From Megalonaias nervosa (taxonomy: Eukaryota > Mollusca > Bivalvia > Unionida > Unionidae), in NCBI GenBank assembly GCA_016617855.1, contig JAECUM010006659.1, positions 1 to 64,000 on the forward strand: 64,000 bases of DNA. The letters are read 5' to 3'. Positions 23,501 to 37,605 of the stretch are shown piece after piece. Under the pieces are notes generated by a model. That model was given only the letters and a program-made list of their open reading frames with translations, had not been told where the DNA came from and made no database searches. The first letter of the stretch is position 1, and each line of letters begins with the position of its first letter. The translations under genes were made by a program, and so were the position numbers.

Positions 23501-26500
23501 CTATCAGTACATGATAAAATAAATATATGCAATTGAATACATAGTCTGGACACGTGCATGAATTGCTTTTATAGAATCTATGAGTGAAAAAACATATAGT
23601 GGCTTACAAACTTGAAACAGTATTTCTTTAAAATTGTAATTAACAAAGGTTCTGTAAAAAAAAACATTTGAACAGTAAATAATTTAGTTTAAAGAATATT
23701 TTGTCAGCAAGATCAGTAAATATCCTTGTTTGATATGTTTTAATACCAATTTCTTATCAGCCTTGGCTTTTTTGACTTTTTCCTACTAATGCCACATTTA
23801 ATGTGAAAACCATCCATTGTTTGAGGAAAGAATTAACAAAAATAATTTACTAAGCAGTCATCTTAAGGGAAAAATCATTTATTTGGAATGGTAATTCCTG
23901 TGTCACTGACAGTCACAAGCATGTTTATTTACATGTTTACTAGGTTGGTCAATGTTTGCAGGCAGTAAGCTGATTTCAGGTAAACAATTTAGGTGTAAAT
24001 GTTGCTGCCTTACTAGCCACTGTGTCAAATCGCCTTTGTCAAGTACTGTAATTTACCATTGTGTAATAAATGATTCTTAATCTTTTGGCCCTAAAAATAC
24101 TTTTTTCTGAACTACATGACCCTGTTTCAACGTTTTGAGAAGTTTTGCCACCCTCAGAAACAAATCTTGGCAACCCTCCAAAACGTCCTCACAACCCTGA
24201 TTTGGGTCTTGAACCAAGGGTTGGGAACTGCAGGTGTAATGTAAACCAAAGTTTGCCACATCATCTTCTATACCATCTACTCAAAAAGTACACAAAGAAC
24301 TGACCAGGAAAGCATAAAACTGTAGGGCTTGTGTTTGAGGTTGAGATTTTGCATCAACCAGTCACAAATCACATTACTTTTGAAATCTCAATTTAGATTG
24401 GCTGACAGTGGAAACTGTTTTAACTCTTGGCCTGGTTATGTTCAGTTCACAGGTTGAGAATGTGTTATGCATGAGTAAATATGGTACATAACGTTCAAGA
24501 ACTAAATATGGACAGTGAGTTTATGGTAGGGTTTTTCTGTCTAAATGGATGACCAGATGTAATAGATGGATTAAAATGGTCAAACTTCTGCACTTGGAAT
24601 TTTAAAAAGACCAAAACATAACAAGCACGTGCATGAGTCCATATTTATGATGCAATTTTCAAACATTTTAAAATATGTTTTAAACTGTTCAATGGTTTTC
24701 ATATTTAAATTTTACAGATGGCAGATTATTAGTTGACAAATCCCAAAATCAGAAGCATGCCTATAATTAGCATTTTCTTTAAAATCAAAGTTTACCACTT
24801 TATTATATAGTCATTTTTGGTTCATGGTGAAAATTTAACAAAAATTTATTGAAGTTGTGTAACAGTTTGAATTTGTGAATGTTAAATAATTAATTTGGAT
24901 AGGGTGACAGACTACGACTTTGCCATTCAGACATGCTTAGCACCTCAGAGATTATTACATGATCAAAGAGTCTGTCTTGAGAATGGACAGCTCCACTATA
25001 ATGTTGAATAAACAATACTTGATGGACAGCTGGTGATGGGTATATGGTGTGTAAGGATTCTTCAGTTGATAAATTGACACGTTTTAGAAAGTTTATGTTT
25101 TTGCATTCTTATTTCTCAGTGTGCATGCATCAGATATGATCTGAATTCTGAAGGTTGTCAAAAAAATCAGTCATAACTGGCATGAAGTCCCACATCATGA
25201 GGAAAGTATACATACTAGTATATTGTTAGATCAACTGTTGTATCACTCCCATCAGTTAGAAACCAGTGACTGTTAAATCAGTAACACCATGAAATTGGCA
25301 ACAGTATGAACCCTGACCACATATTCTCAAAACTTTTTAAGAATAAAGAATCCAAACTTCATAAGTTCTACTATTTTTCAAAACCAATCACCTCACTGTA
25401 GGCATTATGGACTATGTGCAAGATTTACTGACCTCTGAAATTGAAGAGCTTAACAACATGCCAAACCCATACATCTCCAAAACTGAAGATCTGACAACCA
25501 TAGTGCTTCATTAAGCATGGGCAACAATAAATTTTGCAAAATTACATGTTAACACATTTTGCAAAGAATTTTACTTAGTTGAAACTACAATCGCGACATA
25601 GATCAACTTTAGAAAGTCATCACAACAAAAGACATAATGGAGCCATTTGTTTGAAGCTATTTTGCTCGACTCTTAACATACGTGTCTGTCTGCCGAGCTG
25701 GTCAGCACATGGATAATATCCAAAATTGGATAGTGCATTGCCAGGCTCTTTCTTAGCAGTGGTAGTGCAGAGTGTCTGCATAATTAATTTTTGGCAGTCA
25801 AGTATAGTGACCATTTAAGGAAAGGCTGAAAGTTCTAGGAGTCTGACTTTAATTAAATTTATATAAACAGTTAAGATGTTACTACTCCCTATATTATCAT
25901 ACATAATCTAATAAAATTAATATATCTATGGTAGTGCAGACTTTCATGTTTACTGTTTATGATATGTGCAATAACTACATGAATTAGAATTGATCGTATA
26001 TATTTATATTTGTATATGATCTATCCACTTCAAGTCAGTAGACAAATATTGTCAGAATTTTATAACATGGCAGACTATATTTAATAAGCTGTCAGTTTTC
26101 TACTAAATCCCTAGATCTTGTATTGTCTTCAATTACGTGTGAAGATGCTTGAATAAATATTGTTTAAACTAAAATTGTAGGCTGTCAGAGTTATGGGACC
26201 TTGAGCTCAAGTTCCATGCTCAAAAATGTTTAAGACTGGCCCAGCTGTTTCTGCTTTTACACTTCATGATGTTTTGCCAACCAACTTTGTAAAAAAAAAA
26301 ATATTAAGTCAGATCATTAGAAAAAAAAGAATATAAAAGTATATAAACTTTGAGTAAGATTATTTTGAAATTAGGGTTTCATCTAGAAAAGAACGATCTT
26401 TTCCCAAATCCTAGGAAGAAAGTATAGAGACAGAGATTGATACCTGTATTGATCAAGTTTTTTGCGATGAAAATGATTGTTATTATTGGGTCTTTGGCTT

Positions 26501-26999
26501 ACTTTGTTGAAACCATAGTGCCCTTTATGTGACAGACAGAATACATAATTAGCTCCATTTTAGTTTCTTGTGAGACACTTTAGAAATGATTTCCTGTGAC
26601 ATTTGGCATAATTCTTATAAAGATTTTGTATCACAAGAAGTCAATATTCATTTTTATATGGATCATTAATGATTTTATATATTGTGTGTTTTGTCTTCTT
26701 TTCATAAAAGTTTTGCAAACCCAATCAATTTATATTTTTTTGTATTTACAACTTGTCTGTTGGTCTACTTTGAGATTCTTCTGTCTTTAGTTTGAAGTCC
26801 ATACTGGAACAATACATATTTCTCCAAGGCAAATGAATGATTGGAAAATTGTTTGGTTTCTCATGGACAACTAATATTTATTTAGTGGGATATTTACCCA
26901 ATATTGTATTTGTTAAGAGCCTGTTTCAACAGGGCTAGCATTATTGTGATCAACAATCAAGTTTTCACCCTATCATTTGCTAATAGTAAGGACTTGGAT
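23501..26999. other. Intronic, AT-rich; nothing recognised
   Basis: No transposon hallmark, tandem array or domain-bearing frame that I can support. Frames of 60-64 codons are unremarkable. Confidence 0.5.
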
Positions 27000-28500
27000 T
27001 TAAATCATTTAAAGACAAAAACCCGTTTACTTGTGGGCTCGAAAATGGTTAACCAAATTGAAAACCTGAGATAAAATTAGAGAAAAGAATGAAAACGCCG
27101 TAACAGCTGAGTAATTGTGGGGTACGACATAAATAAATAAATCCCAGGTTTTCTTTGGTCTTATTAGATAGCATTAACAATGAGCAAGTGTTTCTCACGG
27201 ATTGCTTTAAGCCTATACAATCGGGGGCCATTTTATTCGGGTAGCTTTATTTGCTGCCTCTTACCTCTCCACGCTTTTGTCCCAAAGGTTCTAATTGGGT
27301 CAAATCAAATGAACTCTCATCAAGGTGAACTGATAAATGAGTCTAAGATGCCACAATATCCACAGGTAGACTAACTCACTTTCTACCTGTTGCTAAGGCA
27401 GCCCCCGAGGGAAACCTTTGTCTAACTTTCTACCTTAATGGCCCAGGCTGAGACGATTTCCCCCTATCTCTTGATATTCTAATTCCTAATTGTAAAAGGT
27501 GATCACATATTTTATGTGTTGATTGTGGTGAACGGGGCCTGTGACTCATTTCAATTTATTTGAAAAGTTGTCTTCAGATCAGCGCCTGATGTATACAGTT
27601 TTATTCATTATGAGGATGGCTTGAATGTGATTTGCATTTACTTTAGAATCCCTCTTTCACTCGAGTAAATAGTTTATATTTCATTGGATTCTTTAGAAAC
27701 AAGAGAGCGGTGCTCTAATTGAAAATAGATCCCCCATCAGTGACCTCGTATATGAATTGACAATAGGCCACTGAGAGTTGAATGCCAAATTTCTATTGGT
27801 CTTTGAAGTGTGTCTGATTGTCACTCGGCAGTAGGGAAATTAAAATAAGAAAGTGGCATGTATTTTGTAATGAAGACAAGGGCACATCGGGATGACAGCG
27901 GGCGCTATCCTTAGCTCCTATAAAAGTCTCTCCGGTAAGCCTACGAAGTTATCTCTATAAATCAATCTTATCTGTCCACTTTACCTTTCTGTCGATCAAC
28001 ATCCTCGGGTTATGAAGTTGATTATATATTTAATATGGCTAGCATGAATGAGCAGACGCCAGCCATAGCTTTGTTTTAAGCTTGGCTGAATAAGGCTACA
28101 GAGTTGTCGTCAGTTCCAGGATCTACATTATACTGAACTGCTGTAATAGTAGTTTGATATAGACCTATGTATTGTGTATTGTTGTCATCTGTTGGTCCTA
28201 TATCTGATGCTGTCTGTCTCAGGTAGAGAGACAAGCATATAGCAGTTGTGACTGTAGAAGCTGGGGGAAAATGCATCTGCTGTTTTAGTGCTGTCTTGAT
28301 TTTCCCATGTTTCGGTGGCTCTGTTCAGGAATTTCATTCAGTAGATATCTTGTGTTATGGGGAGGAATGATCTACTAGTGATCCCTCCCACTCGGAGGAT
28401 ATTCAATCACAATGATTGTCGTCTGCCTTCCCCAAAGAGAGGCCATTATGGCTGACATAATTATGTTGTCTCTCTGACCTCACAAGGTGCCAAGTCTCCG
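27000..28500. promoter_or_regulatory. CpG-rich non-repetitive island, candidate regulatory region
   Basis: I count about 30 CpG dinucleotides in these 1.5 kb, against about 5 in 29501-31000. The block has no recognised repeat and no long open frame. It contains TATAAAAG at 27919-27926 within GGCGCTATCCTTAGC-type GC-richer sequence, followed by CCGGTAAGC, which resembles a splice donor. It could be an enhancer cluster or an intronic promoter. Conservation cannot be judged from this window. Confidence 0.4.
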
Positions 28501-29049
28501 TATTATCAATCAGTGTTATTAGAAAGGTTATTTTTAGGTTCTTAATAGAATAGACTAATTTTTCTGACAAAGTGTTGTTGTTTTTAATAATTATATTTTT
28601 AATTCAACATTCATTTTCTCACAACTATAGTATATACATAAATTGCATACACGGTAAATTATGTACATGTAATTTGTGCCAATAGGTCACACATTCTATT
28701 TCAGTAGCTAGCTTGAGATCTCATCAATGTATACATACCAATCAATAATAATTTCTTTCGACTTCACAGTGTGTTCTTTAGTGTGTTTATCTCCCAGCGG
28801 CTTGATAAAAAAGGGACTTCAAGCTTCATAATAACAGCTGGTAATTAGCTTCAAAATAGATTGTAGAAAATCTATGAACATCTTACATCAGATTCTGATT
28901 CTATTGATAATGAGCATTCATAAGATACCTTGCGCTTAAAATCCTGTATTAATGGCCTCTCACTTCATACAGAAAAGTTTCTTTGTCTGGGGCTCAATAG
29001 GGTACTGTTTATATCTGGTTATAAATTAGACTTGTAAGTGTCAAGTCAC
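28501..29049. other. Intronic; nothing recognised
   Basis: AT-rich DNA between the CpG-rich block and a composite repeat. Confidence 0.5.
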
Positions 29050-29610
29050 TGAGTGACTAAAGAAGATTTGTTACTGTGGAAAGAAGACTTTTAATGGAAC
29101 AGGGAGGAGGATCTGGACACAAAAGGAGGGAGATAACATTCAATTTTTGTATACACCCATCATAAGTTATGGTGTTATGATGTCTGTAAATAAGTAATTG
29201 TGTTATCTTTTTCCTTGTTAGTTTCTGCACAGGAATTGGTTCTCTACCATCTACCATTACCAAACTTTGTAAGTAGGCTGCATTTGGAGGAAGTAAGAAG
29301 TATCTTGATTTAGAGTCAAAAGGTCAGTGGTCAAGGTTACTGTGACTGAAAAAAAAAAATGGTTTCCTCAAAATAGTTATAGTTTCACATTACGGAACTG
29401 GACCAAACTTTGTGAATGGTTTGAATTTGGGGTAAAGAAAAAACTTGCTGATCTTGGGGGTCAAAGGTTTGGGTCAGTGAAAAGTAAATTGTATCTTCAC
29501 AGTAAATTTTGTTGTATATAAAATGTGGATGGTTTGCACTTGAAGTAAACAGAACATTGATTTTGAGGTCAAAAGGTCAAGGTCACAGGTAGGTATTTTT
29601 AAATTATATC
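29050..29610 (+). repeat. Composite dispersed repeat with AGGTCA motifs, copy 1
   Basis: It starts near ATACACCCATCATAAG and has about three internal units of roughly 135 bp. Each unit has CCAAACTTTGTGAATGG-like sequence followed by GGTCAAAAGGTCAAGGTCAC-like sequence. It matches 41255-41600 and 60825-61260. The class is unknown to me and no coding is visible. Confidence 0.7.
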
Positions 29611-31260
29611 TGAGAATAATTTTTACATTACATCATTATTTTTTGGTTATGGTGCTGTTTTTATTAAAATTTAACCTTATCATGAGAGGTTTGATGTATC
29701 AATAGATCACAAGTTTCTAGATCAGCTTTTTTATTTTAGCATGAATTCATATTTTGTGTTTCTGGAGCTACATGGCTCAGAGACTTAAATTTATGTAAAA
29801 ATGTTCAGTTTGAGATATTTATAGATTGAAACAAAGCTGTTGCAACCAGTAAGACCACGATCATACCAAATGATTAACTTACTGACTTTATCCACTGATA
29901 AGCAGAGGTTAGATGATATGTTCAATCTTAATTATTTTTTTTTTATAGAAATTTTGGCAATATTTCCTAAAAAAAAAAGTGTCATTGTTAGATTATAAGC
30001 CCACAACCCTTATTTTGAAATTTATTATGCTGGCAACCTGGGCTTATCATTGGGTAAATACTCTAAGCATATGTAAGGCCTGTTGAAATGAGAAGACAGG
30101 GACTTCATAGTAGGGTACAGGACTTTGAACAAAAGAAAATTGATCTTGTATATTGTGTCTGAATTGAGATGCAGTATTTCTTCCATGATAATATCAGGGT
30201 CCAGTTTTATAGATTTGTCATAAAGTAAATGTAGGGCTTATTGTCAAACAAAAATATTCTTAATATAAATTTTCACAAAGTTTATAGGTACTGAAGTGAA
30301 TCAGAGTTTGGTATTTAGATAGTCATTGTATCATTTATGCATGAATGTGTCTACCCCTAATGTACATCATGAGTTCTTACCTTATTTTTACTAGTTTTAA
30401 GACAAGTTTTAAAAAATCAAGACCTTCATTTTGAAAAACATCTAAATTTTAAGAATAGTCTATACTCGGAAAAGCTTGCTTTTTCAGTCCCAGCATGCAT
30501 GAAAATTCTTAACCTTGATTACGAACACTCACCTCAGATTTTGATCAAAGATCATTTGGAAATTTCACAAAAACACTACAAAAAGCTTAGTTTTTAACCA
30601 ATTAACAGTGAATTGGCTTGTCTGAATATTTTATGCCCATAGAAAAATTTGAGTCCTAAACGAGTTTGTTCACAAACTCCAGTGTTTTGTGAAAGTATGG
30701 CCAGACTTACACAAGCTGGTTATGTTTCATCTATGTTGCAAAATAATGCTGAGAATACTTTTCAATTTTCACATACATTCGCCATTTGTATTGGTTATCT
30801 CTGTTTATGCCAATACAACAGTTGTCTTCCATGAAAATGAATGGGTGCATATTTCAGCAAAATAAATCTTTTTTAATTAAGGACTTTTCTAAATGTTGTC
30901 CAGCTGTTTTATTATGTAAGGGCTATGCAGCTTAATTCAGCAGCCTGGAAGACAAATCTGTATACAAGTTAGATGGTTGTTGAAAATTTTGGCTTCATTT
31001 TTTCTTTGTCAAGCCAGGTCAGCAATGATAATGGTAAATATTGTCATGATGACATCAAATAGTAAAATTTGTTCATTTAGGAACTAAATTTTATAGAAAT
31101 GTAAAAATGGGGTGGGCTTATCTTAAAGCATGGTTTTACAATCAGATAAATATGGTAGTTTGAGGAAGATTGTGAAATTAAGTAAAGTCTGATATCATCT
31201 ATCATTGTTGGCCATGCAGAAACATTGACAAACAATGGGGTTGGGATGGGTGGTCTTAAA
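29611..31260. other. Intronic; nothing recognised
   Basis: Very AT-rich and CpG-poor, with no repeats I can define. Confidence 0.5.
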
Positions 31261-31278
31261 ATGAAACAATTTTTACCT

Positions 31279-31420
31279 TTATTGACCCAATTTTGTTTTG
31301 TCATGATGATCATTAAGTCTCCCTTATTTACCCCATTTTGGTTGTCATGATGAGCATGAAATAAGTTTCCCATATTTACCTATTTGGGTTGTGATCATCA
31401 TGAAATAAGTCTCCCATCAT
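31279..31420. repeat. Short tandem repeat, about 48 bp, three copies
   Basis: Units share GGTTGTCATGATGAGCATGA, then AATAAGTTTCCCAT, with 10-25 percent divergence. Confidence 0.7.
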
Positions 31421-33680
31421 TCATCGTTTATAATTTTTATCCCTCAGAGTGGTCATACTGTGCAAAACACAAATTTAGTGGTCATATGAGATCTCAGAAA
31501 GAGGGGAAGAAATTCTTAGACTCAATTCAAATTAAGTTAAACCCCATATTGACCCCCATTTTGATTGTGTACACCATTAGGAAAGAAACAGTGTCGGCTA
31601 TCATGTATCGCTCATTTCAATATCATGTATTATCTTGCCATTAGGACATGTATCTGGACTTCTTTGCCACTCAAAAACACCTTTGTGTTAAAATTGATGC
31701 TTGGCTTTGAGAGATAATAGACTATACTTTGGTACAGTGTTTTATAATCACCCACACTGAAAGGGCAGCACAATTAATGCCACAATTTGTAGTCTTAGGT
31801 ATTAATATTTTTGCATTGACAGAAAGATTTTGTTACCACTTACTGGAGAAACCCTGTTTCTAGAGAGAAATGCTAATTTAAAAAAATATCCTATGGATTT
31901 GAATAGGAGAGGAAAAGCAAACACAGAAGTGGAAGAAAAGAAAAATAACACAGACTTTTGAGTGATACTCATTAAAAATGTTTGCAATCAATTGTGGCCA
32001 CAAGGACATTATCATTTAACTGTCGACAATTATTATCCCCAAGCATGGGTGGTTTATGAAATAAATTAACAGGCGCTATTTGGAAAGATGTTTTAGATAA
32101 GCTATTATGCTTAATTTTGACTAAAGATCCTCCTTCCAATAGTTCTATTGAAATCAGAAGATAAGGACCTAATTCTTGCCAAGAAATGAAAGAATTGTGA
32201 GAAATTGCACTAAACTGTATTGTGCGCTAAGCAAATTCAACATTGACAATTAAACTGTAGATCTGAAATGGTTTTGAAAATGATGCATTCATATGAATTC
32301 ATTAGGTTGAAGTTATCCGTTAATTGAAATTAGAACAGAAATGTTTTGTATAAAAAGATTTGTAAAAGAAAAAGAAATCATGAGCTGACATACTGACCTT
32401 GAGATATCCCTAAAAGTAGTCTTTATCAGAGAGCAAACTTTTCTACAAACTTATTATGTCAAAATCTTCGGCTTTGAGAGAATGCCATAGTTACCAGTAT
32501 GGAAATTATTTTGCTGGTAATCTGTGGAAATGTCTTGACAACCTTGACCTTGAAGATTACAGGATGACAGGTCAAGGAGTCTTTTTTTTCTTTGTAGCTT
32601 ATTTTAGTATTATTAGCATTACTGCAAGTGCTTCTATTTCCATGTTTCCAGGTTTTCATTAAAATTATCTCTCTAATATCCACAAATGCACCTGGAGACT
32701 TTTTGCAAGTGTTTAAGCACACAATTTCCTTTTTTTAACACCACTAATAATGCAAATTGAAATATGATTGATTGAATCTTTTAAAAAAAGTATATGTCAT
32801 TATATATGTTAAATCTTGTTATGGCTGTGGATTCTTGTGAATATTGGGCCTTTGTGTTCAAATCTCATCCCTTCATTGAATAGGATTCATTCTAATAGCT
32901 TTCCTAAGTCTTAATTTTTATATCACTTTCCCACGTGAATTGAATTTTAAACCTCCAACTTTGAATTAATTAATTCTAAGACACATATTAGCTTTGAATG
33001 TCAGAAAATGGCCAGGTTTAAAAAAAATCCCATCTGAATGAACTTTATTAAAAGTTAAATGTTTCTGGCTAAATTGTTGAATTGAAAGGAACCACAGAGC
33101 TCCATTTGTTAGAAATGAACATTAAAATCATGTAGATAAAATAAATTGATTGATTTGTTTGAACTGAAGCACTGATGGTACTGTAAATAAAAGAGATATC
33201 TATATGACTTGAATCTCAATGGAACATTTGCTTAAAAACTTTTTTACTTGCTCACAAATATTATTTCACTGTTAATCAGTGTCTTTAGAAAGACAAAATT
33301 AAACATATTTAATATAAATCATACTGCACTAGATTTAAATAGTAAATTTATTTTTCATCACCAGAAACTTGCTTGTTGTCAAGGACCAGAATAAGTTAAT
33401 CAGTGAAAACACAGAAGTAGCAACTCTATTAGAATGGTTCAGTGAACATGGTGGCTTAACCAGTTATACATATGGTAAGCAGTTATGTTGACTTGTTCAT
33501 GCAGATTGACACAGGGTATCTTAAACAAGTGTATTAACATTTTAGAACTGTATATCAGCTTTCTGTGGAGGTATAGCCCTTGTACAAATAACTGATTTTT
33601 TTTCTTTTCAAAACTGTACACAAAGAGCCTATCCAGTTTTAAAAAAATGTCATTCACAAGAAATATTTTTTTATAAAGCT
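31421..33680. other. Intronic; nothing firmly recognised
   Basis: 31990-32130 is non-repetitive and has TAAT-type homeobox cores plus AACAGGCGCTATTTGG. That is too little to call regulatory. Elsewhere it is plain AT-rich DNA. Confidence 0.4.
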
Positions 33681-33689
33681 GTATGGAGT

Positions 33690-34540
33690 TGGGGTTGTGG
33701 ATATACTGTAGTCAGTTTGTCTGTCAGTCTGTCAGTCTGACATTACTTAATAGCTCTTGAACCCTTGGAACTTGGGTAACATGATTAGACACTGTGTCCT
33801 GTAAAAAATGGAGCATATATGACTGGAATTTTTAGGGTTATCCTGTTTTTCATTACTGTACAAACTTTGTCCATCCATCCATTCCACTTACCTCCAGTTA
33901 ATTTCTCCTGAACCATTTGAGATATCTTCATGAAACTTGGTGGCTTTGTTAGGTTAGTCATTGCAGTTTTGTTATAGATTGTGTTCATCTGTCTGTATGT
34001 TGTTTGTTTTTACTGTACTTTAGGGCAAATCCTTCTGCATTGGCTTATTGACAAATCTAGGTGTTCTTTTGTACAATGGTTTAATTTTGAGAAAGGTTGT
34101 TTTAACTTAGAAAAGTATACTCTTTTTACCATGGCAGCCATCTTGAAAATCTTATTGTAGCTACTCCCTTTAAAATTGAAATTTATATTCAAGTAGCATT
34201 TTCATCAGAAGACTTCTTACTGTTTGTAGTTTGTCCTGAATGAAGATAATGCCAGTCTGCCATCTCTATGGCCACCACGGTGGCCACCTTGAAATTCTTA
34301 TTGTTTCTTCTCCAGAATTGTTGGTGTATAGTATTTGCACCAAGAGACTTAGTGTTCTATTTAGCTGGTCCTAAATGGAATTGGTGCTTGTGCTCCACAG
34401 ATGTCTGATGTTACTGACACAGTGAACTTACTGAGAATCTTTTAAATGAAAATGTTCTTGATCTTAGATCAATATGGCTGCCAGAATGGTTAATTTGACA
34501 ATTTTATCACATGAGAATACCAGATATGATTTCAACACTC
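33690..34540 (+). repeat. Dispersed repeat of unknown class
   Basis: It opens with CTGTCAGTCTGTCAGTCTG and later repeats blocks such as ATGGCAGCCATCTTGAAAAT (about 34131) and GTGGCCACCTTGAAATTC (about 34278). In my experience such phrases recur in bivalve dispersed repeats. No coding is seen. Confidence 0.45.
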
Positions 34541-35455
34541 AGCAATTAAAAAGAAATGGTCTGGTACTGAATTCCTGGAAAAAACTTTTTGGGACATTAT
34601 GATGACAACAATTTCTTAAAGGGATGCTTGTTTAGTGTAAAGTAAGGAATTTAAATGTTTTGTGTCTGGTATAGAATCTTGAGTTTCTTTTTGTTTTGCT
34701 GTGTACAGCTGAATAGCATTGAATAATTTATGCTTGCTTTTACTTCACAACTTTTGCAGTAGAGTTGAAAATTGAGAGATCAGTCTTGTGGAAATTAAGA
34801 CAGAGAAACAATTTATCACCAGAATTGCAATATGTCACAAATTAAACAGAGTTTTCAGTCTTGATAAACTGCAAAATTGAACAGTGCTGTAATATCCAAG
34901 CATACACTGTAACCATTAAAATATGCCAAAATCATGCTTATAACTTGGCCCTCACATTCTTTTCCCTTTTTGAAATTTGAAATTGACAAAGATTCTTAGG
35001 GCTAGGTGTAAAATATCAGAATAAGAGATTTATTACATATATTTTTTTAAAAAGCATGTATTCAATAGTCATTCCATTTAAGTGACTTAAATTTGATTTG
35101 TCAGTATTGAAATAGATATGAATTGACATGTCTTGTAGATAGGTGTGTTATGTCTGCAGTTATGTGCAAGATATAAAGGAGTTCAAAACCAGTTGACAAG
35201 GTACACAAGATAATTTCTGTCTACAGTGAGTTTGTATTTGTATATGTTTATTTATGTATATTTGTAAATTCCTTTATGTTAAACTGAATTGTTACAGTAT
35301 TTCTTTCTGTTAGAATAAGTTACTAGGTAGTACAGGGCCTAGGGGACAAACAGTTGTATAAACTGAGCTACCTTCTTGAAATGAATAATTATTCACATGA
35401 ATCAATTGTATTGTATGCACAATTTACTATATATAGCACTGTATGTGTGTGTCTT

Positions 35456-35497
<42 letters not shown>

Positions 35498-36560
35498 AGG
35501 AGTGTGAAATTTAACTGGCTCATTTTGCACATTTTGTCCAAAAGTTAACATGGGGGCCATTGATATAAATATTCATTAAATATTTTAAAAAAATGACTTA
35601 TTTTTGGTGCTGTTTTTGCTGCTGCTTTATTGTTGGTATTTATCCTTCCATGATTGACTGGTCTCCTTTCAAATTAATTAAAACTGTACTTATTCTTTAA
35701 GAAAACTATACTTTAGGATTTCATCCAATAACAGTATTTTATTCCAGTCCTGTTTTTAGAAGTTAATTATTAATTGACATCAAGCCAAGTTGCTGCCTTG
35801 AAAATATGTAACAGTTGTAGTCGATTGTTGCAGTTTATTTGATCAGATCCACCAATTAGTCTGAGGATGATAAAAGTTTTATTGTTGCAGCTATCATAAT
35901 CTTTCTTTGGGACCTAGGGTTCACAATTTGTTCAAAAGCTATGATGTGCTGTCACACAGTGATACATGGTATGAAGGACTGATATAATGTTTATAGTAAA
36001 GACTCTGGGGCAGTTGTTCGACTGTAAGATTTCTTTATTTTTCTTTTTTATTTTTGTGGCTGTAGAGTTTTGAGATAATTGGGAAAAGATGATGATCAAA
36101 CAAGTTTAGTCAGCTGCATACCTTTACCGATTGTCCAATAAGGAGCCAGTCTGTAAACTAGACCTAGTGATTTTTGCCTTTTACTTCTTAATGTGTTCAT
36201 TTGATATTTGAAATGTGCTATGGCTGATGTCCAATTGCTCAGACTATATGCTGGTCAGTTCCTTTGCTGCACTGGATATATTGGGCAATTTATACATTGA
36301 TTTCAGAATCTATAAGATACACACACACACATGCACGTACCTGCACACACTCACACACACATAGAGTATTTCTATGATGAACAGTATATGGGCTTACCAG
36401 TGCAGAAAGATACAAATTTGGTTGATCAAACCTGGTATTATAATTGGAGTAATATGGTAATCTTTTGCATGTGACTTGCAGTACAGCCTCTTTCACCTGT
36501 ATAAATGTCACAGACCCAGACCTCCTGATGTACCATCTTAAAATGAGAACAACATGCACC
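34541..36560. other. Intronic; microsatellites only
   Basis: A (CT)n tract at 35453-35496 and CA-rich patches at 36319-36362. Nothing else is supported. Confidence 0.5.
35453..35496. repeat. (CT)n microsatellite
   Basis: About 18 CT dinucleotides after TCTTTCTCTCC. Confidence 0.95.
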
Positions 36561-36599
36561 CAGAAGTGCGAGCGATATTAATCCTGCCAATAGTTAATT

Positions 36600-37250
36600 A
36601 CATTAGCATTCCTTCTCAGGAAAAAGTCACTAACTAATCTTAGAAAGGCTTTTGACCTTGTCAGTTATAATATTCTTATCAATAAATTGAACATTTATCA
36701 TTTAGACAATTCAGTGATTGATTGTTTTGCATTACATCTAACAATAAGAAAACTGTCAAAATGAAGAGCCCATTTTCTAAGGAACCAGTTGATTGTGGAG
36801 TACCACAGGGATCAATCCTTGGCCCACTCCTCTTTCTCATTTTCATAAATGTTATGTCACTGAAAGTAGGCAACTGTATTTCATCAACCAACCTATATGC
36901 AGATGACACCACACTACCAGATTTCAGATGGCAAAAATGATAAAATCAGACCTAGAGGTTTCCATTCAGATACCTTTATTTACATGGTGGTCTAAGGAAA
37001 ATGGCATGAAAGTAACACAGAAAAGACTGAAGTATCAATGATTACTGCATGATAGAAAAGAGCCAAATTTGAAAATAACAATTTCAAACTTACATTGAAT
37101 GAAATCTACAAATAGTTTCCCCTGACAGAAATTTTGGGTGATGGTTTACAACAATTTGCAGTGGAATGAATATATTCAGGTCATGTGTCAGAAAGAACCT
37201 GTTTGATTGACAGATGCATTACATTTTAAAGTATAAATTCTCAAACCGTT
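36600..37250 (+). pseudogene. Decayed non-LTR retrotransposon (LINE) reverse transcriptase fragment
   Basis: A reverse transcriptase copies element RNA at the target site. Here the palm motifs are visible: motif A as AFDLV (codons from 36648), VPQGSILGPLLFLIFIN from 36800, and the catalytic YADD from 36896. Motif A lies in a different frame from the later two, so there is at least one frameshift between about 36716 and 36722. Stops follow soon after YADD. Downstream, a frame with KENGMKV and EILGDGL resembles the post-YADD region of jockey/CR1-like elements. Both ends are missing and there is no endonuclease domain. The precise clade is uncertain. Confidence 0.85.
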
Positions 37251-37434
37251 CACTTTGTTGTCTCATATTTTTCTTTACTGATATACACAATGTACGTAGC
37301 TGGAGAAGATTCTCTCAAAAAGTTTTTGTTTATTATGTTCTTTCATAAATGTAGCTTTTTATCAGTGATTTTATATTTCATTGTGTGTGGAACTGTGTAC
37401 ATTATATATAAATATACAAATAATAGAGGGCCAC

Positions 37435-37595
37435 AATGAAAGTTGGTGGATAAAGCATCAGACTTACAATTCAAGTGTCATAGGTTTGATACCTGCCCTT
37501 GTCAGCTGCCTTAGTGTATATCCAGGGAAATGCACTTGGCTGCCATTTTCCTGTTGTAGCCAAATAGTGTGCTGAGAAAAAACAAACAACATCTA
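37435..37595 (+). mobile_element. tRNA-like SINE, family C-like, diverged
   Basis: An A-box-like TTGGTGGATAAAGCATC and a B-box-like GGTTTGATACCTG, with a body GGCTGCCATTTTCCTG and an AAACAAACAAC tail. Compare 42470-42655. Confidence 0.55.
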
Positions 37596-37605
37596 ATGTT
37601 TCCCA

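Noticed and set aside
27180..27374. 64-codon frame in the CpG-rich block as a zfhx exon
   Set aside because: It has no zinc-finger or homeodomain residues and no convincing acceptor/donor pair around it.
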